The notes under the pieces: generated by a model
What the model was told of the DNA's origin: nothing
The model's input: only the letters and a program-made list of their open reading frames with translations
Database searches by the model: none
In this document: positions 11,240-22,935 of the stretch, one piece after another
Layout: every line of letters starts with the position of its first letter
Position numbering within the stretch: the stretch's first letter is position 1
Translations under genes and position numbers: made by a program
NCBI RefSeq assembly: GCF_914767665.1
Contig: NC_059504.1
Location: 22,360,001 to 22,424,000, forward strand
Length of the DNA: 64,000 nucleotides
Direction of reading: 5' to 3'
Source: Harmonia axyridis
Taxonomy: Eukaryota; Arthropoda; Insecta; Coleoptera; Coccinellidae

Positions 11240-12570
11240 CCTTGGCTTATTTAAAAAAAAGTTCTGTATACATGGGCCCGAAAATGTTTAGTTTTCGAGA
11301 TACAGGATGTTTCTTGTAGTCCTACTTTTTTTTTACTTGATCGAATATTCATGAATCGTTTCTACATATCAGAAAAATAACCACTAAAACTAATAGTTAA
11401 TTCATTCATCACAGCTTACTTAGTGGATTTTATTTTAATATGAATTTTCCTGCGAATTGCTGTAACATTGTGTGAAATATTTTTCTCGGCATTTGTAGCA
11501 TATGGGTATCAAAAAACTAGAAGGTCTACAAGAAACCAAAAATTTCAGTATTAGAATGAAGTTTTTTTTTACATTTTTTAAAATAACAAGGGACAATTAA
11601 AAAAAGTTCTGGAGGAAAAGGCAGGCACTGTTCCAGAAAAAATAACGCCTTGTGGATTTGCAATCAAAATTGATACGTGATGAACAGCCTAGAATGAAAA
11701 GATATACGGGGTGATTCAAAAATTTGAACCGAGTTTTCTGGAGGTGATAGTACATTCCAGGAATGTAAATGGAATTCTAAGTATAGTTTGATGAATAAAC
11801 TTATGGCGCAAAATGCAAATTGAGGGAGACATATTCTTCCAAAGTTGAGAAAATTTTAAAAAATTCTCCGCATAACTTCTTAAAGGTGAACGCATGAATG
11901 TATATTGTTGAAATAACTTTTTTTATTGTACTTCTACATTTCTGATATTGTTATAAAGGGTGTTTCATTTCGTTGTATTCGTTTTGGTGAAAAAATTGCA
12001 TTCGATGGAGCGAAGCAAATTACATAAAAAAGATACTCATATTCAAATAAAAAATTTAAACGTTTTCGAAATATTTGAGTTTTTGTAGTCACATGATGTC
12101 AGAAGATTCATTCATGGCGAGATTCATCGATAACGATATTTTAGCAGGCCATAAACAATTTTGTTTTTAATTTTATAAATGATATAACTTTTCTGTGCCG
12201 TAGATAAACAATAAGTATATAGAAATAGGTCTACCCCAAAAAGGTTTGGATAAAAATGAAAGTTAGAAGGATATATCTCCCTTAATATGCATTTTGGGCC
12301 ATAAGTTATTAATCAAACTTTACTTATTTTTCAATGTACTATCACCCCAGATATCTCGGACCACATTTCTGACTCACCCTGTATTTGCCAAATTTCAGTC
12401 GAATATCTTGTGAAATGCAGATGCTACGAGAATAATATTTGAAAAAATCAAACTTTAACCCCCTGTATCTCGAAAACAAAGCGTTTCCGGGCCCATATTT
12501 ATGACTTTTTTTCTTAAAAGAATCCGGGAATGTCTTATTTTCATTTGTACCTCCATTTCAGGAGCACGCT
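11240..12570. mobile_element. Foldback element of the GTTTCTTGTAGTCCTAC family, interrupted
   Basis: Shares long stretches with the elements at 1340-2121 and 17321-17935: GTTTCTTGTAGTCCTACTTT, CATCACAGCTTACT, the GTTCTGGAG...GGCACTGTTCCA block, and the end with AAACAAAGCGTTT and CATTTGTACCTCCA. It is split by the element at 11707-12381. The outer ends are diffuse. Confidence 0.6.
11707..12381. mobile_element. Nested foldback MITE with TA target duplication
   Basis: Begins CGGGGTGATTCAAAAATTTG after TA and ends CATTTCTGACTCACCCTG before TA. GGTGATAGTACATT near 11741 is mirrored by AATGTACTATCACC near 12333, and the arms share an inverted copy of the cATTTTGxxCCATAAGTT block. Non-coding; it interrupts the preceding element. 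Confidence 0.7.
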
Positions 12571-12719
12571 GTATGGAAAACGAGATGAAATTAATTTCAA
12601 TATTCGCTGACAAAACGACCAGCATTAAAATTTTAAGATTGCTAAGTCGGAAAGTAGAGATGAATGCGAATTTCAGCACCCTTCTAGAGACATTTATTTT
12701 CCAATTTCAGGGTGTCTAA

Positions 12720-13684
12720 GGTCGAGCAGTGGCCCCTATTATGAGATACCAGTTTGATATTTCCCGAGAAAACCTATCTCCCCAACACAGCGCCATAACG
12801 GCATAGCGCCTGTGTTTTATTCCCCTTAAAATGGTCATATACCGGTCGACCTCTAAAATTGCAGGAGGAGTTTCAATTCCTCCTCCTGAATAATTTGTAG
12901 ACCGGGCTAATAAAGAAGCAAAGGAGAACTTTATTCCCTCTAACGGCAAAACATAAAAAATATAAGAGGGACACGTCTCAATGTGTAATAGGGCGGCAGT
13001 ACGTTTTCCTTTCTGACATGGCTATTGCATTATTTTTATTTGGTCCTCCGAACTCTTTTCGTCCATAAAACGCCATGAGTTATTTATTATCGCGGATACA
13101 TGACTTGATGTAGAACTCCAAAGAGAGATACATCCATAAATTTTATCATAGCCAAAGTTGATTCAAGGGGGTGGGTAAAACACGATTGCGAAATCTAGGA
13201 AATTACTTTCCCCATCTTCTTTTGAGGAAGAGAGAATTCTTTCTGTTATAAATGATATTGCTCTTGTTAGGTTGAAAATTAAAGCGTTTTCACATGTCAA
13301 GAAAATCGATTATTGATGTGAAAAAATGTTGAGCAATACTTATACAAGCCCGAAATCTTGTGACTTTGTTTTAATATATACGTATATCTCAAAAGTTTCG
13401 GCACAAATTTCAATTACACTCAGGTGCAAAAAAACGCAACAAGTTTATATTTGGTAAAATTCGAAGTCTCGTAGCTTTCTAATTTTTAGCTGAATTTTTA
13501 AAATTCTTTCAGTGAAGTGAACAATAGATAAAAGTAATATTTTCCACTTGCATATTCAATATTTTGTTAAATATTCGCTCATTAGTCATTAAACAGGGTC
13601 AATCAGAAGTTAGTTCTCACCTCCTGCCATATTGTGATCATTTCCATAGTAACATTCTCGGACGTTCGCCAAAAAATAAAAGTC
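12720..13684. other. Unassigned sequence
   Basis: No homology recognised on either strand. Composition is less AT-rich around 12730-13000. A short open frame on the minus strand (12716-12949) has no recognisable motif. Confidence 0.35.
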
Positions 13685-14265
13685 AAACAATTTTATTATG
13701 AATTTGTTATTATTGAAAGGTTAAAATGCTTTATGGTTCATTGAAAAATGAACACAATTGGATTCAATGCCATCACCCAAAAAAATATTGAACATTTGAA
13801 GTGTAATAATAATCTTCCCCAATTCTTCAAATTTTATCAGATAATTTTTTATTTTCATCTCTAAAACTTGTTTATTTGAGGCAAGAATATTCTTCTATTC
13901 TATTGAAGCACTCGTGGTGTTACCTTTAATAATACTTCCTCATCGATAATACCTTGTTACTTTGAAACGTAAAAATTTTACTTTGAATTCGTCAATATTG
14001 ACAGCTTAAAATGCATTAGTGAAAGTCACCCAAAAGAATATTGTTCATTTAAACTATTGAAAAAAATAGTTCATTTTCATCACTCTCACTTATTTATTTT
14101 AGGCAAAAACATTCGAACAAATCACTCGTCTCAACTGACTCGTGATTTTATCAATCGATTTGTTTTTATATTTTTGTCAAATACACAAGTTTTCGTGGAA
14201 AAGAAAAAATTATCGATGATATTTGAAGCACTCGTGGTATCACCTTTGGAACCAGTTCAAAATTT
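13685..14265. repeat. Diverged tandem duplication, about 300-bp unit
   Basis: TGAAGCACTCGTGGTGTTAC (about 13904) and TGAAGCACTCGTGGTATCAC (about 14224) close two successive units. Each contains the block with CACCCAAAAxAATATTG (near 13768 and 14025), with weaker similarity between. No function assigned. Confidence 0.55.
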
Positions 14266-16014
14266 ATTCAAGCAAACTTATTGAATTCAAGTGAAAAATG
14301 AAATCAAATCAATTTAACTATAATGTGGATGAACTGAAGAAACGTTCTTTTTTTAATTCAGATTACATATTTTTTTATGTACTGCCTGCATACAGAAAAA
14401 AATCATTCACACTTTCTTGGAATATCTTGTGTATTTCCAAATAATTTGAGAATGTAGCTCTAATGAAGTAGAAGGAGAATAGCTTTAATGAAGCGTAATA
14501 ACCCTGTAGAAAAATAATTTAAAAATTTCAGCGCTTGAACCTAAAAGAGCGTCACGTCAGTAGTAGAACACCCTGTATATAAATTATATTATTTTAAATT
14601 TATAGATCGCAAACTCTGCAATATTGTTCTAGAGCCCAAGATAGCGGACAAACCCCCCTTCCACCAATTTTTTTTTTCTAGTTACGGCCTTGGTCCCCAC
14701 CGCGCTCGGCACAGCTTGGCTTCACTATTCTAACGTGAACTGACAATTTCAGCGTGTTATGGGTGACTTTGCTGGAGTAGCAAATTAGTCACTACAAGTG
14801 TATAAATGATATAGTAAATGTAATTTGTGTACTTCCATGTTACTCAAAATAGCTCTCTGTATTATATTATATCGTTTTATTCATAACAAACATAACAGAA
14901 ATTTATATTTTGTACAAGGTAGTTCACGTAAGGTGGTCACTGGATTTTGTGATTAATTCTTTGAGCAGTACTTGAAAAGTGACCCATCAGTATTATAGTA
15001 TTTGTCATGGGCTATCCAAACATGTTATCGGAAAACTATCAAACACAAGCATGGAAAGTTTTGAAGGAAAACCCGTTTCCCCAAAAATTTTTTTTTGCTA
15101 ATTCGACCGGTTTTCAGAATTAAATGGATTAGAGAGAATTTCTGACCTGACTTTTTTCCTCATTTGAACTTCATTTGAACATGAGCTTTCATGTTCAAAT
15201 AACGTCTAATATCAGCATATTAATAATAAATACAAAATAACGTATTATACTTATTAGAAACATATTATACTCATCAAAATTAACCGTTCAAAAAATACGT
15301 TGAATATATCATTATAATCACTTTAGATTTTAAAACCAATATGATAACGTTGAAAATTCAACCAATAACGTAAATTTCAACGATACAAAACGTTGTATCA
15401 TCGTTCGTGTGCCTATTGGGGCAATAAAACTATTGCTAAAGAATTAAGTGTGAACTGAATAGCAAGTTTGCGCTTATTAATAACAAGTGAAAATATATCC
15501 AAGAATCGACTGAATTAACTACAATATTGAAAAAAAAATAATAAGGTTAAAAAAAAAATTGAAAGGAAAATATAAAATTACAGATCAGAATAAACTCATA
15601 GAAACTCTGCAAGTTGTGGAATTCCGTTCGAAACTTCTCAGGATTTTATTTCCTCTCTCGGTAATCTAAACATTATCGACTCGAAAAAGCTCGAAGCAGA
15701 CAGGGAGCTAGCTGGTTACTTATGGGGCAGAATAAATTACCTAAATCTTTCAATGGTTCTAAGCAACAGTTTCACCACCAACCCCTTTCGTTTCAAAACA
15801 ACGAGCAGACAAAATCGATACATCCGCAAAGAACATGTAAGCGGAGGTAAATCACAAAACCGACATGTACGGAACCCCATAAGAACCACCTATTCATACC
15901 GTGTAACTACCACTTTTTGCTCATGAACCCCGGAATTTCGAGCCCTTATCGCGCCACTTAATCGACAAATGAAACGTTCGAAGGTTATTCGATTCCGATT
16001 GGAATAAAACGAAA
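14266..16014. other. Unassigned intergenic sequence
   Basis: No gene or classifiable repeat recognised. 15600-16014 looks like single-copy sequence and is the original target for the element nest that follows. A minus-strand open frame overlapping it (15890-16333) crosses an element boundary, so it cannot be an ancient gene. Confidence 0.35.
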
Positions 16015-16219
16015 AGTACCGACGGCGAAATACTGGGACATCTTGATAATTACAAGGGCGTAGATCTTTTTTTCTTGGGGGGAGGTTATCGAAAAAAAAT
16101 TTTTGACGACATTGTTCACCCTTATCTATAATGTTAGAAAAAGAGGTTTGATAACGAAGTTTGAACCAAATTACCCGAAATATTTTTTTTATTACTAATT
16201 CGATTGTTCTTGTCTTATA

Positions 16220-17935
16220 CTGGGTGTTCCTGAATTGGAGATACGAAGGAAAATGAGATATTCCTTGGATGATTTCAAAAATGAAATGGCCCATTAACAT
16301 GAACCCGCAGGATTCATCGCAGGCGTTCGACAAGGTTTGACATAATGGCCTACTGTATAAATTGAAAAATCTTCTTCGTCGGCCATACTATTTAATTCTA
16401 AAATCATATCTCACCAATCGATATTTTGCTGTGAAACAGGGTGATCCTCTATCTGAACCAATTGAAATAAAAGCAGGAGTACCACAAGGAAGTATACTAG
16501 GACCACTGCTTTATCTCATATATACATACGACATTCCAGAGAATCAGAACACTACAACAACACTCACAACCCATGAAAATGCAGCTACAGCTTCTGAAAG
16601 GTTCCAAGAACATCTGAATGAACTGGAGAAATGGTATCGACAATGGCGTCTAACCATCAATGAAACTAAATCAGTCCAAGTAACTTTCACCAACAAAAGA
16701 AACATATGTCCACCCGTTAAAATAAATGGAAATCAAATCCCAGTTAAAACAGAAGCCAAATACCTAGGAATCCACGCCTCAACACATCCAAGCTAAAAAG
16801 GCGCAAATAAATATTAAATTCCGGCAAATGTACTGGCTAATAGGCAGAAAATCCAAGTTATCCCTCCAAAACAAGGTACTCATTTACAAAGCCATAATTA
16901 AACCAATATGGACATACGGTATTCAATTCTGGGGATGTTCCAAGGACTCAAATATCCAAATAATACAGAGATTGCAATCCAAAATACTTCGATCGTTAAC
17001 AGATGCACCTTGGTACGTTTCCAATTTGACGATACATAATGATTTGAAAATCCAATTTATTAATGAGGAAATCAAAAAACGATCAATAAAATATAAACAA
17101 AATCTGGAAGGGCATGAAAACAGCATAATAGACCAACTAGCAGAAAACCCATTTAACAGAAGGAGACTACAGAAAACTTGGCCAATTGACTTCAATTGAA
17201 GTTCTGTGAATAAGAAGTTTCAAAATGTTTGATAACTTCTACATGTCATTTTAAATTCATCATATTTACTTAATACTTGTGTATAGTAGATTGTAAATTT
17301 CAATAAAGGATATAAAAAAAAACATGAACCCGCAAACGCTTTGTTTTCAAGATATAGGGTGTTTCTTGTAGTCTTACTTTTTTGTGATGCTTAACCAGTT
17401 TATCGAATCTTCATTAATCTTCTCTACATAGTTGGTAAATAAGTACCAAAACTTATAATTGATTTATTTATCAAAGCTACCTAACTGGATCTTTATAATA
17501 ATTTTCATTTTCCTGAGAATTACTATAGAGAGCTGCTTGAATTTTTCTGTCGAAATCGATTGCAAATACGACAAAACTACAACAAATCAAAAAGTATAGT
17601 ACTGAACCAGAGTTTATTATAAATATTTTCTAAACTACCAGTCGTTCACAAAATAATAATTCTGGAGAAAGAAGAGGGCACCCTTCCAGAAAAAAATCAC
17701 CCTGTAGATTTGCATTCAAAATTAGGATATCACATGAAGAAAACTATAAATTGGAATATCTATGCCAATTCAAGTTGAATGTGCGAAGGAAAGGTGCTAT
17801 GAGATGAAAAATTGAACTTTAACGCCTTTATCCTAAAAATAAAGCGTTTGCGGACTCATGTTATCGGACTTTTTTTCTCGAAATAATCCGAGAAATCTAT
17901 CATTTTCATTTGTACCTCCAATTTAGGAAGACCCT
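16220..17935. mobile_element. Foldback element interrupted by a LINE
   Basis: The left end CTGGGTGTTCCTGAATTGG is mirrored by the right end near 17935 (...CCAATTTAGGAAGACCC). Internal blocks match the elements at 1340-2121 and 11240-12570. The LINE at 16310-17320 splits it; without the LINE the element is about 700 bp. Confidence 0.65.
16310..17320 (+). pseudogene. 5'-truncated Jockey-like LINE, C-terminal half of reverse transcriptase
   Basis: A perfect 14-bp target duplication, AACATGAACCCGCA, lies at 16296-16309 and 17321-17334, with an A-rich 3' tail just before the right copy: a textbook target-primed insertion. Frame order: AFDKV-stop-HNGLLYKLKN, GVPQGSILGPLLY, then the palm where the FADD box is eroded (TTHENAA), QWRLTINETKS, KYLGIH; a deletion and frameshift near 16795; then LLIGRKSKLSL, IWTYGIQFWGCS and the tail to 17199. 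The Trp of the AFDKVWHNG motif is a TGA stop. Jockey assignment is by motif style. Confidence 0.85.
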
Positions 17936-18488
17936 ATTGATATAGTCAAATCAAAACTGATGTCTTCAAAAATGAATTGCAATTTGAATGAAACACAATA
18001 AATTGTACAATACAGCCCAGCCAATTTTTCAATGCGAATAACTCAGTTTAGTTCTTTGATAACTACAGTATTGAAATTTTGTGACGAGAATGAACAAAAA
18101 ACGAAAACTACGGGTAAGTGTATACCGATGACGCATGCAAAAATTACAGATGACAAATAAGGGGCGATGCCGAGAAAGCGGATAGATAAAGGGAAATAAT
18201 AAACCTCGGACAAAAACGAGTTTCGTAGTGCAATAAAAGTACTCATATTGAAAGGGATTATAAACTAATAAACCGTAAAGGGTTCCAATTTTTGACTGAT
18301 TTCAAAGGAAACTGAAATGATTGTTATTGGTTCATTTTATGGAGAAATTTTCGTTTTTCATTTTTGCGAGATTCCTGAAATTTTATATTTCAAAATTATT
18401 GCGGAGGGGGGGTTAATTACCCCCAGTACCCCCCCATTTCTACGCCCTTGAGTACCGACGGCAAAATACTGGGACATCTTGATAATTA

Positions 18489-19599
18489 TTCATAAATCTA
18501 TGAGACTAATGTGGCCCCCCCAGCATGCCACAATAAACATGCAATAAAAACTTGCAACGAGTGATTTTATTTCACGCGAAGCAGGCCGACGCCAGGTACG
18601 GCGCCACGACGGCTGCCGTTCGGCCGCCATATTCATGGTAATTCGAGTGCTTATTCCGGAATGACATTATAAAATTTTAACGTCGACGCGTCGGGGAAAA
18701 CTGCTTTCCGTTCGTTTCCGGATGGAGAATTTGACGCGTTATATCCTAGATTTGAGGGGGGAGGGGTTGGTGTCCGGCTTGGCTACAACGGAAGCCGGAG
18801 GCTTTACGCGTCCATTTTTTATTTGTGGGATCCTGGTATTATATTTCGAATAGAACAAAAATAGTATTCGCTCAGTCTGTTTCGAGAGAGAATGATGGAC
18901 GTTGGAGTTCCAAAAGGCGGGTCGGCTTGTCCTATGAGGCAGTGCCTCACCAAATAAATTACTAAATAGATTCTGTAAATCATTTAGGAAAACAGGGAGA
19001 GATGACGCACCTTTTGGAAAATGCGCCGGAAATCTATTGTTTTGAACTGATCGTGGTCCTAAAATCATAAATAATTCTTTGGTTATTAATCTTTTATATT
19101 ATAACATCAACATGAAAAAAAAACTCAAACATTTTTCTAAAATTAAATAAAATACAAAATTTTGATTTTGGCAATCTCTCCTGCATCCATTGGGTTTGGG
19201 AAAAATTGCTCAAGCGGCTTACATAACATGCTTACTTTTTGGCGATTGTTTTATTCCCACAGGGCATACACTAGTTTATAAAAGATTTGCACGTGTCATA
19301 AAGCCACCTGCGTCACTCCACGTACTGAATCCATTTTCCAGCGCACCATTTTCTTCAGAGCAAGAACTTACTAAACGTTGTTTTACACGTTTTATTCTAG
19401 CAAGGTTCTTGAGTATGTTTTTTCTGATGTCTTTTGTGATGTTTTTCTAATAATTTTTTCTGACATTTATTCTTCTTACTTTCCTACTTTTCCCTCTCCA
19501 ATCTTTTTTAATCTGCAATATGTCAAGCTTTGTGCAGACAAAAGCTCAGAATATTTATGTGCCCTTCTTTGTTCATACCTTCAGCTCGGTGTAGGATTT
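18489..19599. other. Unassigned sequence, locally GC-rich
   Basis: 18500-18720 is noticeably richer in CG dinucleotides than the window average (CGGCGCCACGACGG near 18599), so a promoter or diverged exon is possible, but no splice-bounded exon or protein motif could be supported. Confidence 0.3.
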
Positions 19600-19800
19600 C
19601 ACATATGCCTACTTATACGTTTCGTCCCTGACACACACACCGGACTCATCAGTATGATTTTGGTATATTTGTGTTTGCCGTGTCACAGACGCTTGGGGAA
19701 TTTATTATTATCGGGAGCCGCCGGGACTCGAACCCGGCACCTTGTCGCATCTCGGTGAGTGAGTCTACACTCTTAACCTCTAGGCCACCGAGTGCTGTGT
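19600..19800 (-). mobile_element. tRNA-derived SINE head followed by a ribozyme-like segment
   Basis: On the minus strand, from about 19800 downwards: an A box TGGCCTAGAGG (19777-19787) and a B box GGTTCGAGTCC (19724-19734), with a T-arm CCGGG-TTCGAGT-CCCGG. The spacing, the GTGGCC...GGTTAAG start and an extra-arm-like segment resemble a class II tRNA such as tRNA-Ser. The 7-nt acceptor strands do not pair, so this is not a functional tRNA but a pol III-promoted SINE head. The body continues through ATTCCCCAAGCG to the hammerhead-like core. The 3' end is not defined. Confidence 0.65.
19605..19660 (-). ncRNA. Hammerhead-ribozyme-like motif
   Basis: Minus strand: CUGAUGA (19646-19652), then stem II GUCC (19642-19645) pairing with GGAC (19624-19627) around a GU-rich loop, then GAAAC (19619-19623) followed directly by GUA. 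With A-C/G-U as a minimal stem III and A as the cleavage base, this matches the type I, short-stem-III layout known from Penelope-like elements. Stem I is weak (two pairs, a mismatch, one pair), so self-cleavage is doubtful for this copy. Confidence 0.55.
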
Positions 19801-20074
19801 TTATTGTTGCTATGTGGAGCTTTATGAGAAGCCGCCACACATGGATAAATCATTGGCCTTTCGAATGCTCAGAGTGGGATTTCTTTTTGAAAATAGTGTA
19901 AAAAATCGGTATTTTGGATCAGAAAATGAATAACTATAATCCCAAACCCGCATCTGTTTATGTTACAAAAAATTTCGAAAGATAGAGTTAGCTTAGTGAA
20001 TAAAGCTTTTATAATAACTCAACTTTAAACTAAATTCGTCAGAACGTTGACTTTTAGCGTATTAAAAAAAGTAA

Positions 20075-20370
20075 AAGTCCCAAATACATGGGGGTCAAAT
20101 TGTTCAATGCTTTGCCAGCTTCACTGAAAAATTTGAAGGATGAGAAAATATTCAAGACCTCACTCTCTGAATTATTGTTGTCTAAATGTGTTTATAGTGT
20201 TGATGAATATATGCGGAAGATAAATTAGCTTAATTTAGGTTATTTTTTGTATTTGACATATCCTATACCTATAGTTGTTGCTGTTGTATATATAATTGAT
20301 ATTGTGTATATGATGTAATAATGGTCTAAAGGATAAATATATATTATTATTATTATTATTATTATTTCTA
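20075..20370 (+). pseudogene. LINE 3' end (C-terminal tail) with (TTA)n tail
   Basis: Reads SPKYMGVKLFNALPASL, then LKDEKIFKTSLSELLLS and YSVDEYM before a stop near 20228, followed by about 110 bp of UTR and a (TAT)n microsatellite at 20343-20367. This is the C-terminal tail of a non-LTR reverse transcriptase (the G-x-K-L-F/Y-N-x-L-P motif and a YSVDEY end). Truncated at the 5' side. Related tails occur at 29890-30320, 38643-38970 and 40622-41585. Confidence 0.75.
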
Positions 20371-22199
20371 ATTAATAGTGGATCAAACTAAACACCTTGC
20401 AATCTTTTTAGGTACTTATCAACTATATATCATCAAATATCTTGTAAGTATATCTCACTTTCAACATGATTTGTTTCGAACAGCAAGAGTAAACCGTCTG
20501 TTTGTACCTGTCTTGGGCAACCGGTGATGCGTGTAGCAAAAACGCGAATTATCGGATTGAGTTATCTCTCCCTGTTTTACCCTACGTATTAGGCCAATTG
20601 AGAAGTCCACGGTTGCATATACGTATACTGCAGACGCATAAGGCATAGCTGAACGATTCGGCTTTTCAACATTTATCCGACCAATAACAATTATACGTCT
20701 AAGGTTTTCTAAGGTTGGTCAAGCATAGGCAAGGGCCAGACGTAGTTTATGTTAGAACGTCTATATGCCAGTTTATAGAATGTAAATAAGGCGCAGTATA
20801 AAACCAACTTTTTTAATTGCTATTATATTTAAGTTAACATAATGACAAATTAAAATCCGCAAAAAATCACTATTTCCTAAATTTATTGTCACCTAGACCA
20901 ATGTTATTTTCTACACAAAGTTGCAATTTGTGTGGTACTAACCTAACCTCTACTTCTTCTTTAGATTGTAATTTGGTTCTAAAACTGCTTTGATCTAAAT
21001 AATTGTATTCATAACCTTCTGTCACTATATTCTCCATTGTTTATATCACTTTTGTAACATCTGAATACCTAATGCAAACTGCAGACGTGTAAGATCGAAC
21101 CAGATCCAATTACGTCGCCAGTACGCTCTATTAGTGTGACGTCACACACCGCCATGTTTGGTTCTTCTGTCAGTGTTCGGAATCCAAACAAATAAATTGT
21201 CATTCAAATTAGTACGGTGTCGTTGAAGGAATCAGCTTATTTTCATGAATAAGAGTATTTGAGGAACGATTTCAGTATTAATTGATAGACAGAAGGAACG
21301 AGGTTAATACCAGTATACTGCTGATGCCAGCATTCTTCTTCGTACGGCAGCTTTGACCTTGGTTTTTTCTGGTGCTGAATACTGTTATTCTGTTTGGTTT
21401 AATAGTGCTCATGTTTATAAAAGGATGAAAAAGTAAACTATTAGATCTATATATTAACAATGTTTACCAGTACCTACTATCACATATACTTCCGCCCGTC
21501 ACATACCTATTAGTAGACAGGTTGCAATCGAGAAAACCTGTGATGAATTTCATTTCTACTCGAACTTATTTCCAATTGTATCTTACTTCCCAGAAACTGA
21601 TACTGCCATATCAGTCACGTAAATCCTTACGGATTGATACTTTCCTTCACTCCAATGAAAGTGACATAGTTGATCCTTCATAGAAAGTTCCAGGTTTCAA
21701 TGATCCTAGGAAAATTTGGTGTACTTAGGACTGGTCATGCTCATTGCAATAGTATGCTCTTCAAATGGCATTTTATTGAAAGCACACTCTGTGAGTGCAT
21801 CCAGTGTTATCAATCTTGAAGCAAAGTTGTCCAATGTATAAATTTCATTCTTCTTTAGAATGGGTTGCTAATTTTAAATCCATATAATGGAAACTATACC
21901 ATTTAATACTCCCTTCTGATCTGATTCTTTTCTTTTTTATTTTCAGATTTAATTATAATATTTGCGTGGTCAACGTTAAGGATGGAAAAAATTATGATTG
22001 GATGAAATAGAAGCCTTTCAATATACGATATTCGTACATAAATATATTAGCTTATTCTGTGATCAAATATACAAACCAATCACTACACCTGTACGGGGAG
22101 ACAGAGTTTTTGCTAGGCTCTTGTATCATACGTTGAAATGTGTATGATGCCTCGTTCACATTTTCTTTGCTTATACTGATATTTTTTTACACATGCTTT
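20371..22199. other. Unassigned intergenic sequence
   Basis: No gene recognised. 21085-21200 has a slightly higher CpG content. Nothing else supports a feature. Confidence 0.35.
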
Positions 22200-22935
22200 T
22201 AAGTTAAAAATTTTTCCCTATTTCAGTATCGCATTGAGTTCATTATAGTATTTAAAACAGTGCTGTAATGAATTCATTACAGCATTGTTTTCAGTTATAT
22301 TTTTCGTTTAGTGGTTGTCTACACTGACATATCTGTGAAGAAAATTGCCAGATTGCGGAATGTGAATTTGAATCGTACGTTTCGAATTTTGAAATAATTT
22401 ATAATTACACATTGAGTTCGTGAATTTTGTCTGACGAAATCGATTTAACATCCCCAGAATTAAGAGAAATTGCAAATTTCATTGAAATTTGATAGGATTG
22501 CAATCCTATCAAATTTCAACACACGTTAATTGCCAATATGCCAATATAATATAATTTGGATTTAGTGAAATGATTTGTAACATTATTTGCAATTCCTCTT
22601 AATTCTGGGGATGTTAAATCGATTTCGTCAGACAAAATTCACGAATTTAATGCGTAATTATAAATTATTTCAAAATTCGAAATGTACGATTCAAATTCAC
22701 ATTCCGTAATCTGGCAATTTTCGTTACAGTCACACCAACTGCCAAGATATAATATAAAAGTCACTAGTAGGTAAAATCTAAATTTTTCATTGAATTTCGA
22801 CAATATTTCATAAAACTTGACTGAAATAGGGAAAAGATTGTCTAATACCCGTTGTAGAACGCAATTCCAACACTGATGCGTTCACTCCTTCGTCGCTTGT
22901 TTTCGAATTTCGCATACATGTTGGAATAGGAGCCC
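22200..22935. mobile_element. Foldback MITE, copy 1 of a pair
   Basis: Arms of about 145 bp (22336-22480 and 22590-22740) are inverted copies, sharing TTTGTCTGACGAAATCGATT, with ATTTGATAGGATTGCAATCC at the turn. A related copy in opposite orientation lies at 62670-63197. A smaller palindrome (AATGAATTCATT) sits near 22266. Non-coding. Confidence 0.75.

Larger units (their letters stand above)
16015..18488. mobile_element. TIR element flanked by a 38-bp direct repeat
   Basis: A 38-bp sequence beginning AGTACCGACGGC and ending TTGATAATTA occurs at 16015-16052 and again at 18451-18488 with one mismatch. Exactly between the copies, the insert starts CAAGGGCGTAGA and ends TCTACGCCCTTG, a perfect 12-bp inverted repeat. 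Its last 150 bp (18300-18450, with the GGGGTTAATTACCCCC hairpin) recur inverted at 63874-64000. No transposase is present. It contains the two nested insertions annotated below. Confidence 0.7.

Noticed and set aside
15890..16333. 147-codon minus-strand open frame
   Set aside because: It crosses the boundary of the 38-bp-flanked element and of the LINE inside it, and has no recognisable motif.
19715..19800. A functional tRNA gene on the minus strand
   Set aside because: The A and B boxes are good but the acceptor strands do not pair and the sequence continues into a SINE-like body.
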